DNA of 64,000 bases from Citrobacter sp. RHB25-C09. Lineage in GTDB: Bacteria; Pseudomonadota; Gammaproteobacteria; Enterobacterales; Enterobacteriaceae. Under the pieces are notes generated by a model. The model made no database searches, was not told where the DNA came from, and saw only the letters and a program-made list of their open reading frames with translations. Below are positions 1 to 6,774 of this stretch, one piece after another. Within the stretch, counting starts at the first letter, position 1. Every line of letters begins with the position of its first letter. The stretch is taken from assembly GCF_013836145.1 (NCBI RefSeq), contig NZ_CP057483.1, forward strand, positions 620,001-684,000, given 5' to 3'. A program made the translations under genes and the position numbers.

Positions 1-21
1 AATACGGTTTAACCGGGAAAT

Positions 22-35
22 GTGATGTAAATCAT
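22..35. promoter_or_regulatory. Possible FNR-like site upstream of aer
   Basis: The sequence GTGATGTAAATCAT resembles the FNR half-site arrangement TTGAT-N4-ATCAA, with mismatches at the outer positions only. It lies about 10 bp upstream of the sigma28-like -35 element. Oxygen control of an aerotaxis gene would make sense, but a single imperfect palindrome is weak evidence. Confidence 0.3.
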
Positions 36-45
36 CATCTATAAC

Positions 46-72
46 TAAAGATAAATTCATTCGCGCCGAAAA
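46..72 (+). promoter_or_regulatory. sigma28 (FliA) promoter of aer
   Basis: TAAA at 46-49, a 15-base spacer, then GCCGAAAA at 65-72. This matches the flagellar sigma28 pattern TAAA-N15-GCCGATAA with one change in the -10 element. It lies about 50 bp before the aer start, so aer is probably co-expressed with flagellar and chemotaxis genes. Confidence 0.75.
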
Positions 73-121
73 GGTATCTGACAAAAAATTAACAACCAGA
101 TAACCTGCACAGGACGCATCT

Positions 122-1642
122 ATGTCTTCCAATCGCTACGTTACCCAGCAAAACACGCCGCTGACTGACGATACGACGCTCATGTCAACGACCGATCTCG
201 ACAGCTATATCACCCACGCTAACGATACATTCGTTAACATCAGCGGATACTCGCTCAGTGAGCTAACAGGACAGCCACACAATCTGGTGCGCCACCCGGA
301 TATGCCCAAAGCCGCGTTTGCGGATATGTGGTACACCCTGCAGCAGGGAGAGCCGTGGAGCGGAATTGTTAAAAATCGACGCAAAAATGGCGATCACTAT
401 TGGGTGCGGGCGAATGCCGTGCCGATGGTACGCGACGGTAAAACCACCGGCTATATGTCGATCCGCACCCGGGCAACGGATGCCGAAATTGCTGCTGTTG
501 AGCCATTATACAAGGCGCTTAACGAGGGGCGTTGCCATCGTCAGGTCCGTAAAGGTCTGGTGGTGCGCAAGGGATGGTTAGGTAAACTTCCGGGCATCCC
601 GGTGCGCTGGCGGGTCCGCAGCGTGATGGTATTTATTTATCTGCTACTGGCGGCGACGCTATACGTTTCAGGCGCCTCCTGGCCTGCGCAGGTGGTGAGT
701 GCGCTGATCCTGTTGCTCGGCACGGCAATGTTTGAATGGCAGATCGTTCGCCCGATAGAGAACGTGGCGAAGCAGGCGTTGAAAGTGGCGACCGGGGAGC
801 GCAACAGCGTGGAACATCTGAATCGCAGCGATGAACTGGGCCTGACGCTACGCGCCATCGGTCAGCTTGGGCTGATGTGTCGCTGGTTGATTCACGATGT
901 ATCTGGCCAGGTTTCCAGCGTCAGAAACGGCAGTGAGACCCTGGCAAAGGGTAACGAGGATCTGAATAAGCACACCCACCAGACAGCGGATAATGTGCAG
1001 CAAACGGTGACCACCATGAACCAAATGGCGGAATCCGTTAAACAGAATTCCGAAACGGCTTTCGCTGCCGATAAACTCTCCATTGCTGCCAGTAGCGCAG
1101 CGACACAGGGCGGCGATGCTATGGACACCGTGATTAAAACCATGGATGACATTGCGGACAGTACGCAGCGTATTGGTACCATCACGGCACTGATCAACGA
1201 CATTGCCTTCCAGACAAATATCCTGGCGCTTAATGCGGCGGTTGAAGCAGCGCGCGCCGGCGAGCAGGGGAAAGGGTTTGCCGTTGTGGCTGGCGAGGTG
1301 CGTCATCTGGCCAGCCGTAGCGCCAGCGCCGCAAACGACATTCGTAAGCTGATAGATGCCAGTGCGGATAAGGTCCAGTCGGGTGCGCAGCAGGTTCATG
1401 CCGCAGGACGTATGATGGACGACATCGTTTCTCAGGTGCAAAACGTCACCCAGCTTATCGCGCAAATCAGCCAGTCAACGCTGGAGCAGTCTGACGGGCT
1501 GACCAGCCTGACGCGCGCCGTTGACGAACTAAGCCTTCTCACCCGGAAAAATGCGCAACTGGTTGAGGAGAGCGCACAGGTTTCAGCGATGGTCAAACAC
1601 CGAGCCAGTCGTCTGGCAGATGCAGTGACCGTGCTGCACTAG
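122..1642 (+). CDS. aer: Aerotaxis receptor Aer
   Basis: Inner-membrane aerotaxis/redox transducer that senses redox state through FAD and signals to CheA/CheW. At 506 aa it has the family length. Residues about 20-120 form the PAS domain (NISGYS, GEPWSGIVKNRRKNG), residues about 165-205 are a hydrophobic membrane hairpin, a HAMP-like stretch follows, and the C-terminal half is a methyl-accepting signalling coiled coil with the conserved hairpin tip AFQTNILALNAAVEAARAGE. As in other Aer proteins there is no periplasmic domain and no CheR-docking pentapeptide. A sigma28-type promoter lies just upstream. A GC-rich hairpin at about 1658-1690 after the stop may end transcription. Confidence 0.96.
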   Translation: MSSNRYVTQQNTPLTDDTTLMSTTDLDSYITHANDTFVNISGYSLSELTGQPHNLVRHPDMPKAAFADMWYTLQQGEPWSGIVKNRRKNGDHYWVRANAVPMVRDGKTTGYMSIRTRATDAEIAAVEPLYKALNEGRCHRQVRKGLVVRKGWLGKLPGIPVRWRVRSVMVFIYLLLAATLYVSGASWPAQVVSALILLLGTAMFEWQIVRPIENVAKQALKVATGERNSVEHLNRSDELGLTLRAIGQLGLMCRWLIHDVSGQVSSVRNGSETLAKGNEDLNKHTHQTADNVQQTVTTMNQMAESVKQNSETAFAADKLSIAASSAATQGGDAMDTVIKTMDDIADSTQRIGTITALINDIAFQTNILALNAAVEAARAGEQGKGFAVVAGEVRHLASRSASAANDIRKLIDASADKVQSGAQQVHAAGRMMDDIVSQVQNVTQLIAQISQSTLEQSDGLTSLTRAVDELSLLTRKNAQLVEESAQVSAMVKHRASRLADAVTVLH

Positions 1643-1707
1643 TCGTACCATAGGCAGGCCAGCGTCGGGGACATCCTCCGGCGTTGGCCGTCTGTGCCAT
1701 TATCTTT

Positions 1708-1726
1708 GATTAATAATCATTATTAT
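1708..1726. promoter_or_regulatory. Fur-box-like palindrome upstream of yqjH
   Basis: Positions 1711-1725 (TAATAATCATTATTA) form a perfect 7-1-7 inverted repeat, close to the Fur core TGATAAT-N-ATTATCA. A second AT-rich half element, GATTATTATC, lies at about 1750-1759 just before yqjH. In E. coli yqjH is controlled by Fur and by YqjI. The palindrome could serve either, but yqjI is not found here, so Fur is the likelier reader. Confidence 0.6.
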
Positions 1727-1773
1727 TTAAGAATGGGTTTTGCTCACGCTGATTATTATCAAAAAGGTACGAA

Positions 1774-2541
1774 ATGAACGATAAAGCCTCACGCTATCCG
1801 CAGCGCGTGCGCAATGAACTGCGCTTTCGCGAACTGACTGTCCTGCGCACAGAGCGCATCAGCGCTGGGTTTCAGCGCATAGTTCTCGGCGGCGAGGCGC
1901 TTGAGGGCTTTTCATCACGCGGCTTTGACGATCACATCAAAGTCTTCTTCCCGCAACCGGGCTGCCGCTTCACGCCGCCCATCGTTACCGATGAAGGGAT
2001 TGTCTGGGGAGATGGTATGCGTCCTCCGTCCCGTGACTACACGCCACTATACGATGCTGAACGGCATGAGCTGGCGCTGGATTTCTTCATCCACGATGGC
2101 GGCGTGGCAAGCGCCTGGGCTATGCAAGCACGGGAAGGCGATTTACTCACCGTCGCTGGGCCGCGCGGATCGCTGGTGGTACCGGAGGATTATGCGTATC
2201 AGGTCTATGTCTGCGATGAGTCCGGAATGCCCGCGCTGCGTCGTCGTCTTGAAGGTCTGAGCCGTTTGTCGGTCAGGCCAGCCGTCACCGCGCTGGTAAG
2301 CGTAGAAAACCCTGCGTATCAGGATTACCTCGCGCATCTTGCGACTTTCGATATTGAATGGCTGGGTCACGATGAACCGGCGATGGCGGCGCGTCTGGCA
2401 CGGCTTCAAGTACCCGCAGAGGATTACTTTATCTGGATCACCGGGGAAGGAAAGGTCGTTAAAAACCTGAGCAGTCGCTTTGAAAGCGAGGCTTTTGATT
2501 CGCAGTTAGTCCGTGCGGCAGCTTACTGGCACAACAAGTAA
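1774..2541 (+). CDS. yqjH: NADPH-dependent ferric siderophore reductase YqjH
   Basis: Cytoplasmic flavoprotein of the siderophore-interacting (ViuB/SIP) family, which reduces ferric-siderophore chelates to release iron. The 255 aa protein shows the FAD-binding motif R-P-P-S-R-D-Y-T-P-L near residue 88, a GPRGS loop near 129, and a C-terminal NAD(P)-binding part ending in a WITGEGK segment and AAYWHNK. The start is preceded by AAAAAGG. The gene reads away from aer in the same direction. In E. coli a divergent repressor gene, yqjI, lies between the two. Here only 131 bp separate them. Confidence 0.93.
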   Translation: MNDKASRYPQRVRNELRFRELTVLRTERISAGFQRIVLGGEALEGFSSRGFDDHIKVFFPQPGCRFTPPIVTDEGIVWGDGMRPPSRDYTPLYDAERHELALDFFIHDGGVASAWAMQAREGDLLTVAGPRGSLVVPEDYAYQVYVCDESGMPALRRRLEGLSRLSVRPAVTALVSVENPAYQDYLAHLATFDIEWLGHDEPAMAARLARLQVPAEDYFIWITGEGKVVKNLSSRFESEAFDSQLVRAAAYWHNK

Positions 2542-2702
2542 ACGCGGTGTCGGAGCTTGTCCAGGGCGCGCTTAGTCTGAAATTTAAGCATCTTCGTCGT
2601 GACGTCTTACAAATGAAACTTAATGTTTTCTTTGCTGCTAAAATCGGTTTATGGTCGTAGTGTGGTCTTGTGTTTTACGTGGTTAATTTTAAGGATAAAA
2701 GT

Positions 2703-3002
2703 ATGCCAGCAGTCATTGATAAAGCATTAGATTTTATTAACGGTATGAACACATCAGCTCCAACTCCGCAACCTATGGATGAGAGCACCGCCAAAGGGAT
2801 CCTTAAGTACCTGAAAGAACTGGGCCATCCGGCCAGCGCCGCTGACATCACCGCGCGGGGAGAACAAGAGGGCTGGGATGCCGGGTTTACGAAGAAGGTT
2901 GCCAGGTGGGCGGAAAAACTGGAGTCCGGAGAGCGTCTTCTGATCCGAGATCCTGAGTATTTTTCGCAGTACATGCGCGAGCAACTCCAGGCCCTGGTAT
3001 AA
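2703..3002 (+). CDS. DUF1889 protein, YoaC-like
   Basis: A 99 aa soluble protein that resembles E. coli YoaC (DUF1889), with the phrases ESTAKGI-KYLKELG and SAADITAR. Its function is not known. I chose the ATG at 2703 rather than an upstream in-frame start at 2670 because TAAGGATAAAAG supplies a ribosome site and the family begins MPAVIDK. In E. coli yoaC lies elsewhere on the chromosome, so this position is either a relocation or a paralogue. An imperfect hairpin at about 3038-3060 could be its terminator. Confidence 0.75.
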   Translation: MPAVIDKALDFINGMNTSAPTPQPMDESTAKGILKYLKELGHPASAADITARGEQEGWDAGFTKKVARWAEKLESGERLLIRDPEYFSQYMREQLQALV

Positions 3003-3177
3003 GCTGAGCATGCTCGAGAAAATTAACCTTTGATGATGCTCTCGCCGTTGAGGTGAGGGCGTCTTGTTGTAGTTTTGTTTCAACGTCTAAATAGTCAACA
3101 TTCCCTTCTGTGAAACGTTAAATGATTTTTCGTAGAAGCGCGGGATCGTTTCGTTAGGAACACCGCAATATCAATAA

Positions 3178-3459
3178 TTATCTCGATGTATCCTTTATGG
3201 CAGGAGTACCTTTTAAGCGCATCAATAAATATATGATGCAGGTATTGATTACGAATGAAATCATAAAAAGTAGTAAGGTATAATTATCTGACCATTCCAG
3301 TTCCGTAACGAAGCTAAATTTTTCAGTGTATAAGTCATACAACAAAATGTCAGGGGATAGCAAACATAGGAGTGAATATACGGCGAAAAACATTAAGGTT
3401 CTAGTGCCCACATTAAAGCGTGATATTTTGCATTCATTAGAATACCTGCACTGTACCAA
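3178..3459 (-). CDS. Small membrane protein downstream of hcp remnant (putative immunity relic)
   Basis: I do not recognise this 93 aa ORF. It is AT-rich and has two hydrophobic spans, residues about 23-42 (FFAVYSLLCLLSP) and 60-82 (LLLFMISFVINTCIIYLLM). Its position directly after the hcp remnant is that of an immunity gene in Hcp-effector modules. In another frame, an ATG overlapping the hcp stop codon (TAATG) begins a 14-codon reading, MNAKYHALMWALEP, that ends just where the hydrophobic frame becomes meaningful. The real gene may therefore have used that start and suffered a frameshift near 3395. Function is unproven. Confidence 0.35.
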   Translation of the reverse strand: MVQCRYSNECKISRFNVGTRTLMFFAVYSLLCLLSPDILLYDLYTEKFSFVTELEWSDNYTLLLFMISFVINTCIIYLLMRLKGTPAIKDTSR

Positions 3460-3619
3460 ATGCCCTTAATTGAGTTGTGACCATTATTGAACCAGACAGC
3501 AACAGCCCATGCCCAAATCCTAACACCTCAATACTTCCTTCACGATCGTGAACGTCTACAGCCCCTTTAATGTCTGCGCCTCCGTCGTCTTTTAACCAGA
3601 GATATGCAGGAATAGCCAT
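3437..3619 (-). pseudogene. Truncated hcp (type VI secretion tube/effector protein)
   Basis: The first 39 residues match the N-terminus of enterobacterial Hcp proteins (MAIPAYLWLKDDGGADIKG, then DREGSIEVLGFGHG), the ring protein of the type VI secretion tube, normally about 160 aa. After that the reading frame continues for only about 21 unrelated residues to a stop. The simplest reading is an internal in-frame deletion that removed the rest of Hcp and most of any fused effector, leaving the last codons of the original gene. No other type VI genes occur in the window, so it would have been an orphan hcp module. Confidence 0.75.
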
Positions 3620-3892
3620 GATTAAAAATCCATTTCAGTAAACCAGAAGATGTCATCATCCTCGTTTTTTACCTGCGCATAATACAAATAGTGCTATGAA
3701 TTTTTGACATATATCGATGATATTTATGAAAGAAATAACAAGATGGGCATTTATATGCGTTGCTATGTAATCATTCAGCAGTATATGTGGTTTGTGAAGA
3801 AGTATGGGATAGTGAAATGAGTCAGGTGCCGATCAAAAACTTCAGATAAAAAAGTAGATTGTTACTGGAGCATTTCCCCATCGATGTTCCAG
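3620..3892. other. AT-rich intergenic stretch without recognisable genes
   Basis: This stretch is clearly richer in A and T than its neighbours. I see only very short ORFs and no RNA gene. It probably contains the old promoter region of the hcp remnant and foreign DNA left between yoaC and ileX. Confidence 0.5.
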
Positions 3893-3929
3893 AAAAAACA
3901 AAAGGGCCGACGATTTCTCGCCAGCCCTT
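3893..3929 (-). terminator. Intrinsic terminator of ileX tRNA
   Basis: On the minus strand, a 12-bp stem AAGGGCTGGCGA / TCGTCGGCCCTT with a GAAA loop (two wobble pairs) is followed by TTGTTTTTTC. It lies directly after the CCA end of the tRNA. Confidence 0.85.
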
Positions 3930-3937
3930 GCGGTGTC

Positions 3938-4013
3938 TGGTGGCCCCTGCTGGACTTGAACCAGCGACCAAGCGATTATGAGTCGCCTGCTCTAACCACT
4001 GAGCTAAGGGGCC
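3938..4013 (-). tRNA. ileX: tRNA-Ile2 (CAU anticodon, lysidine-modified)
   Basis: A 76-nt cloverleaf with acceptor stem GGCCCCT / AGGGGCC, discriminator A and encoded CCA. The D arm is AGCTCAGTGGTTAGAGC, the anticodon loop CTCATAA and the T arm GGTTCAAGTCC. A CAU anticodon could also read methionine, but the body matches the minor isoleucine tRNA whose C34 becomes lysidine to read AUA, and E. coli has ileX at this spot beside mug. The AT-rich patch with the hcp remnant begins just past its 3' end, a common place for integrated DNA. Confidence 0.92.
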
Positions 4014-4137
4014 GTGGCGGTGAATTATAAAGTAACTCGGTGCTGCAATCCAGACATAACCGTACGGATGCTGTTTTTATAAACAACGTATTTTCAATCC
4101 GTTATACTTTTCCCATGGGCGATAGGGTGGAGTAATC

Positions 4138-4644
4138 ATGGTTAAAGATATTTTAGCGCCGGGGCTGCGCGTGGTGTTTTGCGGTATCAATCCTGGGCTT
4201 TCTTCGGCGGGGAGAGGGTTACCGTTTGCTCATCCGGCAAATCGATTCTGGAAGGTCATCCATCAGGCTGGATTTACTGACCGGCAGCTCAAGCCAGAAG
4301 AGGCAGAGACACTACTCGATTTCCGCTGTGGCGTGACTAAATTGGTCGACAGGCCAACGGTGCAGGCAAACGAGATCTCGCGTCAGGAAATGCACGAAGG
4401 TGGACGGAACCTGATCGCCAAAATTGAGGACTACCAGCCGCAGGCATTGGCGATTTTAGGCAAGCAGGCATTTGAGCAGGGCTTTAGTCAGCGCGGTGCG
4501 CAGTGGGGAAAACAGCGTATTACCATTGGTGCGACACAGGTCTGGGTATTGCCTAACACTAGCGGGTTGAGTCGAATTACGCTCGATAAGCTGGTTGAAG
4601 CGTTCAGGGAACTGGATGAGGCGCTGGTAGTGCGTGGAAGGTAG
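4138..4644 (+). CDS. mug: G/U mismatch-specific DNA glycosylase Mug
   Basis: Excises uracil and 3,N4-ethenocytosine opposite guanine in double-stranded DNA (base-excision repair). The 168 aa length equals E. coli Mug. Motif 1, GINPG with catalytic Asn18, is present. Motif 2 reads NTSGLSR at residues 140-146, where E. coli has NPSGLSR. This loop inserts into the DNA helix, so the Pro141 to Thr change may be tolerated but is worth noting. The gene converges on rpoD, and the two share a bidirectional terminator. Confidence 0.95.
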   Translation: MVKDILAPGLRVVFCGINPGLSSAGRGLPFAHPANRFWKVIHQAGFTDRQLKPEEAETLLDFRCGVTKLVDRPTVQANEISRQEMHEGGRNLIAKIEDYQPQALAILGKQAFEQGFSQRGAQWGKQRITIGATQVWVLPNTSGLSRITLDKLVEAFRELDEALVVRGR

Positions 4645-4656
4645 AGAGTAAAAAAA

Positions 4657-4678
4657 AACGCCACCCGAAGGTGGCGTT
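4657..4678. terminator. Bidirectional terminator between mug and rpoD
   Basis: A perfect 9-bp stem AACGCCACC / GGTGGCGTT with a CGAA loop. It is flanked by a run of A on the mug side (U tract for rpoD) and by TAGTATTTT on the rpoD side, so it can end both convergent transcripts. Confidence 0.9.
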
Positions 4679-4697
4679 AGTATTTTATGCGACGAGA

Positions 4698-6542
4698 TTA
4701 ATCGTCCAGGAAGCTACGCAGCACTTCAGAGCGGCTCGGGTGACGCAGTTTACGCAGCGCCTTCGCTTCGATCTGACGGATACGTTCACGGGTAACGTCG
4801 AACTGTTTACCCACTTCTTCCAGCGTGTGGTCGGTGTTCATATCGATACCGAAACGCATACGCAGGACTTTTGCTTCACGGGCGGTCAGGCCAGCCAGAA
4901 CGTCGTGAGTGGCGGCGCGCAGGCTCTCGGTAGTCGCAGAGTCCAGCGGCAGCTCGAGGGTGGTATCCTCGATGAAATCACCCAGATGCGAATCTTCATC
5001 GTCACCGATCGGGGTTTCCATGGAGATCGGCTCTTTAGCGATCTTCAGTACTTTACGGATCTTGTCTTCCGGCATCAGCATACGTTCGGCCAGCTCTTCC
5101 GGCGTTGGCTCGCGGCCCATCTCTTGCAGCATCTGACGGGAAATACGGTTGAGCTTGTTGATCGTCTCAATCATATGCACCGGAATACGGATGGTGCGCG
5201 CCTGATCCGCGATAGAGCGGGTGATTGCCTGACGGATCCACCAGGTTGCGTAGGTGGAGAACTTATAACCACGACGATATTCAAACTTATCTACCGCTTT
5301 CATCAGACCGATATTGCCTTCCTGGATCAGATCGAGGAACTGCAGACCACGGTTGGTGTATTTCTTGGCGATAGAGATAACCAGACGCAGGTTAGCTTCA
5401 ACCATCTCTTTCTTCGCACGACGCGCTTTCGCTTCGCCGATGGACATACGACGGTTGATGTCTTTAACCTGCTCGATGGTCAGGCCGGTTTCTTCTTCAA
5501 TCTGTTTCAGTTTTTGCAGGCCGCGGTGAACATCATCAGCCACATCATGCAGCTTTTCAGACCACGGCTTGTTCATCGCAACGGCAGCGTTGAACCAGGT
5601 TTCGCTGGTTTCATTACCGGTGAACAGGGTGATGAAGTTCTTCTTCGGCATTTTGCACTGCTCAACGCAGAGCTTCATGATCAGGCGTTCCTGAGTACGC
5701 ACGCGATCCATCATGACGCGCATGCTGTTCACGAGGTAGTCGAACTGCTTCGGCACCAGACGGAACTGCTTGAATACTTCAGAGAGCTTCAGAATTTCAG
5801 CCTGCGCATCGGCGTGGCTGCGGCCTTTCGCTTTAATGGTGTCGCGAGTGACTTCATACTGCGTACGCAGTTCGCCGAATTTTTCACGCGCCAGTTCTGG
5901 GTCGATGCTGTTATCGTCGTCAGCGCTGTCGTCGTCTTCTTCTTCGTCTTCGTCCTCGTCGTCATCTATATCTTCCTGAGAAAGCTCAGAACCGACGTGA
6001 GTAGCGGTAGGTGCCAGATCTTCTTCCGCGTTCGGATCGACAAAACCAGTGATCAGATCGGACAGACGCGCTTCTTCGGCTTCAACACGATCGTACTGCT
6101 CAAGCAGATAGGTGATGGCTTCCGGGTATTCCGCAACAGAACACTGAACCTGATTGATCCCGTCTTCGATGCGTTTTGCGATGTCGATTTCGCCTTCGCG
6201 GGTCAACAGTTCAACGGTACCCATTTCACGCATATACATGCGGACCGGGTCAGTGGTGCGGCCGATTTCAGATTCCACGCTGGACAGCACTTGCGCCGCG
6301 GCTTCTTCCGCGTCTTCATCGGTACTGGTAGTGTTTTCAGCAAGTAGCAGATCATCGGCATCCGGTGCTTCTTCCATCACCTGAATACCCATGTCATTGA
6401 TCATTTGGATGATATCTTCGATTTGATCTGAATCGACGATATCTTCCGGCAGATGGTCATTGACCTCGGCATAGGTCAGATAGCCTTGTTCCTTACCACG
6501 GGTGACAAGAAGCTTCAGCTGTGACTGCGGGTTTTGCTCCAT
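4698..6542 (-). CDS. rpoD: RNA polymerase sigma factor RpoD (sigma70)
   Basis: Primary sigma factor that directs RNA polymerase to housekeeping promoters. From the ATG at 6542 it is 614 aa, one more than E. coli; the frame stays open upstream, but MEQNPQSQLK is the conserved start. Region 1.1 is N-terminal, followed by the long non-conserved insert with an Asp/Glu-rich run at about residues 185-210, region 2.3-2.4 (YATWWIRQAITRSIADQ), region 3, and region 4.2 with the helix-turn-helix VTRERIRQIEAKALRKLR near the C-terminus. Last gene of the rpsU-dnaG-rpoD macromolecular-synthesis operon. Confidence 0.98.
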   Translation of the reverse strand: MEQNPQSQLKLLVTRGKEQGYLTYAEVNDHLPEDIVDSDQIEDIIQMINDMGIQVMEEAPDADDLLLAENTTSTDEDAEEAAAQVLSSVESEIGRTTDPVRMYMREMGTVELLTREGEIDIAKRIEDGINQVQCSVAEYPEAITYLLEQYDRVEAEEARLSDLITGFVDPNAEEDLAPTATHVGSELSQEDIDDDEDEDEEEDDDSADDDNSIDPELAREKFGELRTQYEVTRDTIKAKGRSHADAQAEILKLSEVFKQFRLVPKQFDYLVNSMRVMMDRVRTQERLIMKLCVEQCKMPKKNFITLFTGNETSETWFNAAVAMNKPWSEKLHDVADDVHRGLQKLKQIEEETGLTIEQVKDINRRMSIGEAKARRAKKEMVEANLRLVISIAKKYTNRGLQFLDLIQEGNIGLMKAVDKFEYRRGYKFSTYATWWIRQAITRSIADQARTIRIPVHMIETINKLNRISRQMLQEMGREPTPEELAERMLMPEDKIRKVLKIAKEPISMETPIGDDEDSHLGDFIEDTTLELPLDSATTESLRAATHDVLAGLTAREAKVLRMRFGIDMNTDHTLEEVGKQFDVTRERIRQIEAKALRKLRHPSRSEVLRSFLDD

Positions 6543-6703
6543 AAGACGGTATCCACACTTAATTCGTTTGATTTGAGTCAGCAAGCTGTTGCCGCCAACA
6601 TTTAAAGCGAGAGCATACTTATATTTTTGCCGCTGCCTCTCAGTGCGGCTTTCGGGGGCTTCCCGATCGATATTCGGCACTTAAGCCGTTGAATACGTTA
6701 TCC

Positions 6704-6757
6704 TTCAAGTTGTCTCTGCGTTAACAGCGTGCTCTTGCTGTCTTAATGCAACTTGAA
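6704..6757. repeat. Inverted repeat in the dnaG-rpoD spacer
   Basis: TTCAAGTTG at 6704-6712 is the exact inverse of CAACTTGAA at 6749-6757, enclosing 36 bp with a further partial hairpin. The ends resemble those of the larger ERIC-like element between rpsU and dnaG. In the operon transcript this would form a stem-loop between the dnaG and rpoD messages, a place where E. coli processes the mRNA. Confidence 0.6.
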
Positions 6758-6774
6758 TGATCTTGTCTTCCTGT

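Noticed and set aside
4671..6347. 558-codon open frame antisense to rpoD
   Set aside because: It mirrors the rpoD codons exactly, has no ribosome site and gives a Phe/His-rich product typical of antisense shadows.
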